From Fimenecus sp052273845 (GTDB lineage Bacteria; Bacillota; Clostridia; Oscillospirales; Acutalibacteraceae): DNA of 20,189 nucleotides. The stretch's first letter is position 1. Every line of letters starts with the position of its first letter. This document shows positions 14,957 through 20,189 of the stretch, piece by piece. Below the pieces are notes generated by a model. The model did not search any database and had not been told where the DNA came from. It saw nothing but the letters and a program-made list of their open reading frames with translations. Both the position numbers and the translations under genes were made by a program. The stretch is taken from contig DAVZHM010000029.1 in the NCBI GenBank assembly GCA_052273845.1, forward strand, positions 1 to 20,189. The letters are read 5' to 3'.

Positions 14957-16597
14957 CTATTCTGTTTCCGCAATCGCGCGGTTAATGCGCTCTCTTGTTT
15001 CCAAAATCCATTTTGCGCCGTGCGGGTAATCATTAAAGGAGAGCGGGGTTTGCAGTCCTTCTTCCAATGCCGCTAAAGTTTTTTCTTTGCCGATTTTGCT
15101 TTCCAACAGTTTCAGCGCACGCATATCTTGAAATCCGTCATAAAAGACATTTAACCGTAGCGAATTATACGGTGTGCCGTCAATTGCCGGGTAAACAACA
15201 AAACTGTCGCCCGAAGAAAACCCGCCGCCTGCGTCCGTCACCTTGTAGGGGTCAACAAGCCCTTTGGAATACTGCGAGAAATAAAAGTTATACCCCCAAT
15301 GCAAAAAGCCTTTCACATTGAATTTATAAAGTTGATACCCCAAAACGCGGTTGCGCGCAGAGGGCATAGCAAAAAATCGGTTGGAAACAAATTCGTCTGC
15401 CTGCACACAACAGTAATAAGTCCACAATTCAGGAACCTTGCAAATAAAGGGTTTAATGTGGTCATTGGCGGGAATGGGTGTTTCTACAAGACCTTTTTCA
15501 TACAATTTGATATCCGACAGCGCGTCAATGATTTTCACATCAGTGAAGTATTTGTGCACGATTTTGCTTGCTTTTTTGTAGGTGTGAAGCATTGCGCCGC
15601 TCGGTTCGTCAGAAATGTGAAATAAGCATTTTTCGCGTATGCCTTTTTCATCCACAAAGTGAAGAATTGCACTGGCGAACTGCTCTAAAAAGCGCTTATA
15701 CGCTTTTCCTGAAGCGCGGGTTTTCCAACCGAAAATCTGCACGGTTTTGCCGTCTTTTTCTGCCATGATTTTCGGCGCGTGGCGTGCACCCCATTGTGTA
15801 AAGAGATGTGACATTTCGTAGTATTCAATTCCGCAACGCTCGCACATGGAAAGCCATTTTTCGAGGTTTTTGAATGTGAAACTGTATTGATGTTTGCCGG
15901 TGACTTTTACATCCACCAATTGCACTGTCGGGCGTTCGCCGCCGACTTTTGTATCCAACGGCGGGGTGAACAGCGGCGTAAGCACACAGTTCATACCGTA
16001 TTCCCGCGCACGTCGTAAAAAGTTTTCGGTAATGCGCCAATATTCGTCGGAAAAAGCTTCTACGCCGTAGTATTCCATTAAACAGTCGGTGTGAAACCAG
16101 TTTGTAAAAATCAATTCTTGCTTCGGTAAGCACGCGTCCAAAACTTCAACCATCAGGTTACAATTCAGCGTATCGTCACCGATACAAACAGTAATGTCAA
16201 TTTCGTTTTTGCCAACGGGCAAATCCTGTTCGGATTGGATTTCCACCCAAATCGTGTTCAATCCATCGTATTTTGCGTTAAATTGGTTGTTTTGCAACGG
16301 CAGAAGCAAGTCGGGGTATTCAGTTTTGTCTTTCGCTATGTAATAATCGTCGGATTTCTTCGGTGCGTTTGTTCCTGCGGGAATCATTTGCACAAAATAA
16401 AAATGCAGAGCCTCTGCGAGCGGGGAGTTGACCGTAAAAGATACAGTTTCTCCCTTTTTCGCTTCTACGGCGAACTGAAAACTGCATTTCTCATTTTTGA
16501 GCATAGAAAATGATGAAAGCGGTATTTCAACGGTTACAGTATCAGGAAAAATCTTCTCCAAAGAGGAACAGACGAGCATTTTGCGGTTCAGTGCCAA
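14957..16597 (-). CDS. DUF4091 / GH123-like glycoside hydrolase family protein
   Basis: About 546 residues. The N-terminal beta-rich region (about 15-155) is followed by a TIM-barrel-like region (about 165-440) and the DUF4091 signature GFLHWGYNFYFSQ, VTDAGGGFSSGDSFVVYP and NVFYDGFQDMRALKLLE. HISDEP holds an adjacent Asp-Glu pair (D330/E331 in this numbering), matching the catalytic pair of GH123 beta-N-acetylgalactosaminidases that use substrate-assisted catalysis. Glycan hydrolysis is therefore plausible, but the substrate is not known. No signal peptide is visible, so it probably acts in the cytoplasm on imported sugars. I start it at TTG 16597 because GAGGTG (16609-16604) lies 6 nt upstream. 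The alternative GTG at 16606 is itself part of that ribosome binding site, and ATG 16579 is too far from it. It stands alone, with its own promoter and terminator. Confidence 0.82.
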   Translation of the reverse strand: MALNRKMLVCSSLEKIFPDTVTVEIPLSSFSMLKNEKCSFQFAVEAKKGETVSFTVNSPLAEALHFYFVQMIPAGTNAPKKSDDYYIAKDKTEYPDLLLPLQNNQFNAKYDGLNTIWVEIQSEQDLPVGKNEIDITVCIGDDTLNCNLMVEVLDACLPKQELIFTNWFHTDCLMEYYGVEAFSDEYWRITENFLRRAREYGMNCVLTPLFTPPLDTKVGGERPTVQLVDVKVTGKHQYSFTFKNLEKWLSMCERCGIEYYEMSHLFTQWGARHAPKIMAEKDGKTVQIFGWKTRASGKAYKRFLEQFASAILHFVDEKGIREKCLFHISDEPSGAMLHTYKKASKIVHKYFTDVKIIDALSDIKLYEKGLVETPIPANDHIKPFICKVPELWTYYCCVQADEFVSNRFFAMPSARNRVLGYQLYKFNVKGFLHWGYNFYFSQYSKGLVDPYKVTDAGGGFSSGDSFVVYPAIDGTPYNSLRLNVFYDGFQDMRALKLLESKIGKEKTLAALEEGLQTPLSFNDYPHGAKWILETRERINRAIAETE

Positions 16598-16627
16598 AAC
16601 ACACACCTCATTTTGTATTTTGAGAAT

Positions 16628-16656
16628 ATTTTACAAAAATTCGTGCAATTTGTAAA
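16628..16656 (-). promoter_or_regulatory. Sigma-A promoter of the DUF4091 gene
   Basis: Read on the minus strand: TTTACA (16656-16651), a 17-nt spacer and TAAAAT (16633-16628), each matching 5 of 6 consensus bases. Transcription would start near 16621, about 25 nt before the TTG start. Confidence 0.7.
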
Positions 16657-16677
16657 GGCATATGTGGGATTGTGCGC

Positions 16678-16706
16678 TTGTAAATTGACAAAATTGGTGG
16701 TAAAAT
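16678..16706 (+). promoter_or_regulatory. Extended -10 promoter of typA
   Basis: TTGTAA (16678-16683), 17 nt and TAAAAT (16701-16706), with TGG (16698-16700) as extended -10. It is the same TGGTAAAAT string as at spo0A. It is back to back with the DUF4091 promoter, with 21 nt between the two -35 elements. Confidence 0.6.
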
Positions 16707-16741
16707 AAAAAACTGTTATTTTATGTGTGAAGGTGAAGAGT

Positions 16742-18562
16742 TTGAAGTGCAGAGAAAATTTACGAAATATTGCGATTATCGCGCACGTTGACCACGGTAA
16801 AACCACCTTGGTGGACGAGCTTTTAAAACAGAGCGGTATTTTCCGTTCAAACGAAGTGGTTCAGGAGCGCGTAATGGACTCCAACGATTTGGAACGCGAG
16901 CGAGGCATTACCATTTTGTCTAAGAATACTTCCGTACATTATAAAGATGTCAAAATCAATATTGTGGATACCCCCGGCCACGCGGATTTCGGCGGCGAGG
17001 TAGAACGCATTTTGACGATGGTAGACGGCGTTTTATTGCTTGTGGACGCTTTTGAGGGCTGTATGCCGCAAACGCGCTTCGTTTTGCGCAAAGCGTTGGC
17101 ACTGGAAAAGAAAGTCATTGTTGTAGTTAATAAAATCGACCGTCCCGGTGCGCGCCCTGCAGAGGTTGTGGACGAAGTTTTGGATTTGTTTATTGAACTC
17201 GGCGCAAATGAAGACCAAATTGATTTCCCTGTGGTGTATGCTTCGGCAAAAGACGGATATTCGTCTTTGGACCCTGATGTTCGAGAAGGGGATATGCGCC
17301 CGCTGTTTGACTCAATACTCGAAAATATTGAATCACCCGAAGGCAATATTGATGCGCCGCTTCAGGTACTGTTTTCGAGTTTGGATTATGATGATTATAT
17401 CGGCAGAATCGGTATCGGTCGCGTGGAGCGCGGCAGAATCAAGCGCAACGATGCGGTTGTATTGTGCAAAACCGACGGTACGAAAGAAAATGTGAAAATT
17501 TCGCGTTTGTATCAATTTGAGGGCTTAAAGCGCGTTGAAGTGGAAGAAGCCGCCGTGGGCGATTTGATTTGCGTTTCCGGCATTTCCGATTTGAACATCG
17601 GTGAAACGATTTGTGCACCTGATTGCGTTGAACCGTTGCCGTTTGTAAAAATCGATGAGCCGACCATTTCTATGAACTTTATGGTCAACGACAGTCCTTT
17701 TGCAGGGCAAGACGGCAAATATGTAACTTCTCGTAACATTCGTGACCGTCTGTTTAAAGAAGTCGAAACCAATGTCAGTATGCGCGTGGAGGAAACCGAT
17801 TCCACAGATTGCTTTAAGGTTTCGGGGCGCGGCGAATTGCATCTTTCCATTTTGATTGAAACTATGCGCCGCGAAAACTATGAATTCCAAGTTTCGCGTC
17901 CACAGGTAATTACAAAAACCGAAAACGGTAAGCTTTTAGAACCGATTGAACTTTTGATTGTGGAAGTACCCGAGGAATATGTCGGCGCTGTTATGCAAAA
18001 AATAGGTGCAAGACGCGGCGAACTCGAGAATATGGGCACGCGTGACGGCGGTGCAACGCACCTGGAATTCCGCATTCCCGCACGAGGCCTTATCGGTTAC
18101 CGTTCCGAATTTATGACCGATACCAACGGCAACGGTATTATGAACAACTTGTTTGCAGGTTACGAGCCGTACAAGGGCGACATTCAAACGCGCGAACGTG
18201 GTTCCATTGTGGTACACGAAACCGGTGATACAAGCGCCTACGGCCTGTTCAACACGCAGGACAGAGGCAGATTGTTTGTCGGCCCCGGTGTGCCGGTTTA
18301 TGAAGGTATGATTGTCGGCGAGTGTGCAAAAAATGAAGATATCGTCTGCAACGTTTGCAAACAAAAGCACTTGACCAACACCCGTGCTTCGGGTTCGGAC
18401 GATGCACTCCGTTTGGTGCCGCATACGGTGTTGAGCCTCGAGCAGTCATTGGAGTTTATCAAAGAAGATGAACTGGTTGAAATCACCCCGCACAACATTC
18501 GTTTGCGCAAAAAGATTTTGTCAAAAGAACAGAGAATGAAAGATTGGGCAAAACGGAAATAA
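16742..18562 (+). CDS. typA: Translational GTPase TypA/BipA
   Basis: A 606-residue ribosome-binding GTPase of the EF-G/LepA type, involved in 50S assembly and stress or cold adaptation. The G-domain motifs are AHVDHGKTT (G1), RGITI (G2), DTPGHADF (G3), NKID (G4) and SAK (G5). EF-Tu-like domain II follows (about 200-300), then two EF-G-like alpha/beta domains. The TypA-specific C-terminal domain contains GLFNTQDRGRLFVGPG and the conserved stretch near ASGSDDALRL. Length matches the family (about 605-615). I choose TTG 16742 as start because AAGGTG (16730-16735) lies 6 nt upstream. An in-frame GTG at 16727 has no ribosome binding site of its own, and the GTG at 16733 is part of this one. The stop is followed closely by an amidohydrolase gene. 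Confidence 0.95.
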   Translation: MKCRENLRNIAIIAHVDHGKTTLVDELLKQSGIFRSNEVVQERVMDSNDLERERGITILSKNTSVHYKDVKINIVDTPGHADFGGEVERILTMVDGVLLLVDAFEGCMPQTRFVLRKALALEKKVIVVVNKIDRPGARPAEVVDEVLDLFIELGANEDQIDFPVVYASAKDGYSSLDPDVREGDMRPLFDSILENIESPEGNIDAPLQVLFSSLDYDDYIGRIGIGRVERGRIKRNDAVVLCKTDGTKENVKISRLYQFEGLKRVEVEEAAVGDLICVSGISDLNIGETICAPDCVEPLPFVKIDEPTISMNFMVNDSPFAGQDGKYVTSRNIRDRLFKEVETNVSMRVEETDSTDCFKVSGRGELHLSILIETMRRENYEFQVSRPQVITKTENGKLLEPIELLIVEVPEEYVGAVMQKIGARRGELENMGTRDGGATHLEFRIPARGLIGYRSEFMTDTNGNGIMNNLFAGYEPYKGDIQTRERGSIVVHETGDTSAYGLFNTQDRGRLFVGPGVPVYEGMIVGECAKNEDIVCNVCKQKHLTNTRASGSDDALRLVPHTVLSLEQSLEFIKEDELVEITPHNIRLRKKILSKEQRMKDWAKRK

Positions 18563-18572
18563 GGTGAAAACT

Positions 18573-19367
18573 TTGCTTATTGATTTTCATATTCACGCAT
18601 TTCCCGATGCACTTGCGGAAAAGGCAATACCTACGCTGTCGAAGTGCTCGGGTGGCGTGAAGCCTTACTATGACGGGAAAATTTCTTCGTTGAAAGTTGC
18701 TTTGCAAAAAAGCGGTGCAGATATGGGCGTGGTACTCAATATTGCGACAAATCCGCATCAGCAGAGAAAGGTGAACGATTTTGCGATTTCTCTGCTCGGC
18801 GATGAAACCTTAATCCCATTCGGTAGCGTGCATCCCGACGGTCCTGATGCGCTCGAAGAATTAGAGCGGCTGAAAGCGGCAGGAATAAAGGGCGTAAAAC
18901 TGCACCCGGATTATCAGCACTTTTTTGTAGACGAGCATAAAATGTTCCCGATTTATGAAAAAATCGCCGAATTGGGCTTGATTACCGTATTTCATGCCGG
19001 TGTGGATATTGGGTATCCCGATCCGGTGCATTGCACACCGGAACGCCTTTTGCGCGTGTTGGATTGTTTTGGCGACGCGCCTGTTGTGGCGGCGCACTTT
19101 GGCGGATATTTGCTGTGGGACAGCGTTTTGGAAGAACTGTGCGGGACAAAAGTGTATTTGGATACGGCGTTTTCTTACGGAAAAATGCCGCCGGATTACG
19201 CCAAGAAAATTATTGCAGCACACAGTACAGAACGTATTCTTTTGGGAAGTGATATGCCTTGGAGTACCGCGGAAAACGAAGCTCGGCTGATACGTTCTTT
19301 GGACTTGCCGGAAGAAACTACCAAAAATATTCTGTATAATAATGCCAAAAGGTTGTTGCAGATTTAG
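18573..19367 (+). CDS. Amidohydrolase-family (TIM-barrel) metal-dependent hydrolase
   Basis: About 264 residues of the amidohydrolase_2 type. Metal-site motifs of the barrel are visible in order: FHIHAFPD near the N-terminus (H-x-H on strand 1), GVKLHPDYQ, VFHAGVDIGYPD, VVAAHFGGYLLWD and LLGSDMPW (the Asp of strand 8). Relatives include ACMSD-like decarboxylases and assorted hydrolases; the substrate cannot be assigned. It starts 10 nt after typA stops and is very likely co-transcribed. I prefer TTG 18573 because AAGGTG (18561-18566) lies 6 nt upstream. The in-frame GTG at 18564 is part of that site and would add three residues. Either start leaves the first metal motif intact. No signal peptide, so cytoplasmic. 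Confidence 0.85.
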   Translation: MLIDFHIHAFPDALAEKAIPTLSKCSGGVKPYYDGKISSLKVALQKSGADMGVVLNIATNPHQQRKVNDFAISLLGDETLIPFGSVHPDGPDALEELERLKAAGIKGVKLHPDYQHFFVDEHKMFPIYEKIAELGLITVFHAGVDIGYPDPVHCTPERLLRVLDCFGDAPVVAAHFGGYLLWDSVLEELCGTKVYLDTAFSYGKMPPDYAKKIIAAHSTERILLGSDMPWSTAENEARLIRSLDLPEETTKNILYNNAKRLLQI

Positions 19368-19376
19368 TGGAATTTG

Positions 19377-19410
19377 CCCTCTTGACCGAAAAGTGTCAAG
19401 AGGGTATAAT
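19377..19410 (+). promoter_or_regulatory. Promoter of the symporter gene overlapped by an inverted repeat (operator candidate)
   Basis: TTGACC (19382-19387) and a perfect TATAAT (19405-19410) are 17 nt apart. A perfect 10-bp inverted repeat, CCCTCTTGAC (19377-19386) and GTCAAGAGGG (19395-19404), contains most of the -35 and fills the spacer up to the -10. A repressor dimer bound here would block RNA polymerase. The same repeat could act as a weak terminator hairpin for the amidohydrolase gene, but the bases after it (TATAATTATG) are not a T-run. Confidence 0.6.
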
Positions 19411-19420
19411 TATGCAGTAA

Positions 19421-19450
19421 TCGCTTTAATGGGTAAAAGCTTTAAAGCGA
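19421..19450 (+). repeat. Leader hairpin upstream of the symporter gene
   Basis: A 9-bp perfect inverted repeat (19421-19429 with 19442-19450) lies just after the predicted transcription start (about 19417) and 31 nt before the ATG. Its right side includes the palindrome GCTTTAAAGC (19439-19448), and GCTTTAA occurs as a direct repeat at 19423 and 19439. It could be an mRNA 5' hairpin or a second operator; function unknown. Confidence 0.45.
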
Positions 19451-19481
19451 AAAACTGTTTTTAAGAAGTTTGGGAGGCAGT

Positions 19482-20189
19482 ATGGATAAAGTTGTAATTT
19501 GGGTGACCATAGCTGTTTACATAGTTGCGTTGGTCATCATCGGGATTGTTTCGGGCAGAAAATCCAAAAGTATTGCGGATTTTACCGTTGGCGGCAGAAA
19601 TGCGGGTGCATGGCTTTCTGCGCTGTCTTACGGCACGGCATACTTTTCGGCGGTTATGTTTGTCGGTTACGCAGGAAAAACAGGCTTGAGTTTCGGGCTT
19701 TGGGGTGTGCTTGCAGGAATCGGCAACGCTGTGTTTGGCTCTTTGCTTGCTTGGGCGGTTTTGGCGCGCAGAACACGCGATGTTTCTGCACGGTTGAAAC
19801 TGAAAACCATGCCCGAGTTCTTTGAAAAACGCTATAACAGTACAGCGATGCGTGTGTTTGCAGCGGCGGTTATCTTTTTATTTCTTGTACCGTATTCCGC
19901 ATCGGTTTACAGCGGTCTTGCGAGCGTTGCCGATGTGTTGCTCGGCATCAACGATACGGTGTTCTTAATCATTATTGCCCTACTCGCCATTTTGTTGGTG
20001 ACTTTCGGCGGTTATCTTGTGCAGGCGCGCGCAGATTTCGTGCAGGGTATTGTCATGATGTTCGGCGTAGCCCTTTTGCTTATATTTGTTGTGCGGTGTG
20101 ACAAAGTCGGCGGTATGGAAGGCCTTGTTGCTTACGCCAAAACTGAAGCAGGGTTACCCACCCTCAACGCTTCACAATGGATTTCTTTG
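19482..20189 (+). CDS. Sodium:solute symporter (SSS family), N-terminal part
   Basis: The first 236 residues of a membrane transporter, running off the window end. It starts at ATG 19482 with GGGAGG (19472-19477). Residues 4-23 are the first membrane segment, followed by the SSS hallmark SIADFTVGGRNAG, then GTAYFSAVMFVGYAGKTGLSFGLWG, where the core bundle begins. Further hydrophobic segments lie near 74-93, 124-150, 160-176 and 188-203. FGGYLVQARADFVQGIVM matches the sodium/proline-type (PutP) family region around membrane segments 5 and 6. The substrate cannot be told from this part. It has its own promoter with an overlapping inverted repeat, so it is probably regulated separately from typA. 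Confidence 0.9.
   Translation, partial: MDKVVIWVTIAVYIVALVIIGIVSGRKSKSIADFTVGGRNAGAWLSALSYGTAYFSAVMFVGYAGKTGLSFGLWGVLAGIGNAVFGSLLAWAVLARRTRDVSARLKLKTMPEFFEKRYNSTAMRVFAAAVIFLFLVPYSASVYSGLASVADVLLGINDTVFLIIIALLAILLVTFGGYLVQARADFVQGIVMMFGVALLLIFVVRCDKVGGMEGLVAYAKTEAGLPTLNASQWISL

Noticed and set aside
16685..16706. Perfect TTGACA at 16685 as -35 for typA
   Set aside because: It is only 10 nt from the TAAAAT -10, and no acceptable -10 exists 16-18 nt downstream. TTGTAA at 16678 with 17-nt spacing is better.

Overview
The window looks like chromosomal core sequence from an endospore-forming member of the Firmicutes, most likely class Clostridia (an Oscillospirales-like gut anaerobe is my best guess). 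The grounds are the adjacent sporulation pair spoIVB-spo0A, the lon-engB(ysxC) pair familiar from Bacillus and Clostridium, a YwlE-type phosphatase domain, strong AGGAGG-type ribosome binding sites and moderate GC. I see no insertion sequence, prophage, CRISPR array, tRNA or rRNA. No gene-free stretch reaches 300 bases.

Layout, left to right. The 3' end of lon (1-434) is followed by engB (507-1094), a diaminopimelate-decarboxylase-family gene (1126-2397) and dnaE (2421-5948), all on + with short gaps. A TTGACA/TATTAT promoter then drives pfkA (6057-7019), which overlaps a shikimate-kinase-like gene (7019-7516) and ends at a strong terminator. Next come spoIVB (7649-8902) with a forespore-type promoter candidate, a 19-bp hairpin, an extended -10 promoter and spo0A (9095-9868). 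dusB (9983-10948) lies on the minus strand, convergent with spo0A and divergent from polA. The polA unit holds polA (11079-13649), an in-frame fusion of a YwlE-like phosphatase to a RimI-like acetyltransferase (13650-14525) and a MIF-like tautomerase (14549-14893). It converges on a minus-strand DUF4091/GH123-like gene (14957-16597). Back-to-back promoters separate that gene from typA (16742-18562), which is followed by an amidohydrolase (18573-19367). The window ends inside a sodium:solute symporter gene (19482-20189+) that has its own promoter, overlapped by a 10-bp inverted repeat.

Most genes are housekeeping: proteolysis (Lon), ribosome assembly (EngB, TypA), DNA synthesis (DnaE, PolA), glycolysis (PfkA), tRNA modification (DusB) and sporulation control (SpoIVB, Spo0A). 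I find no convincing multi-gene undescribed system. The observations most worth checking are smaller. (1) An 11-bp hairpin sits between a good Shine-Dalgarno and the engB start and would bridge a 42-nt gap. (2) The phosphatase-acetyltransferase fusion joins two protein-modifying activities. (3) The shikimate-kinase-like protein lacks the shikimate-binding arginine. (4) The Spo0A receiver has Glu-Glu instead of the usual Asp-Asp pocket. (5) The symporter promoter is embedded in a palindrome. In addition, three genes (the DUF4091 gene, typA, the amidohydrolase) have a tempting GTG start that is really part of the ribosome binding site of a downstream TTG start.
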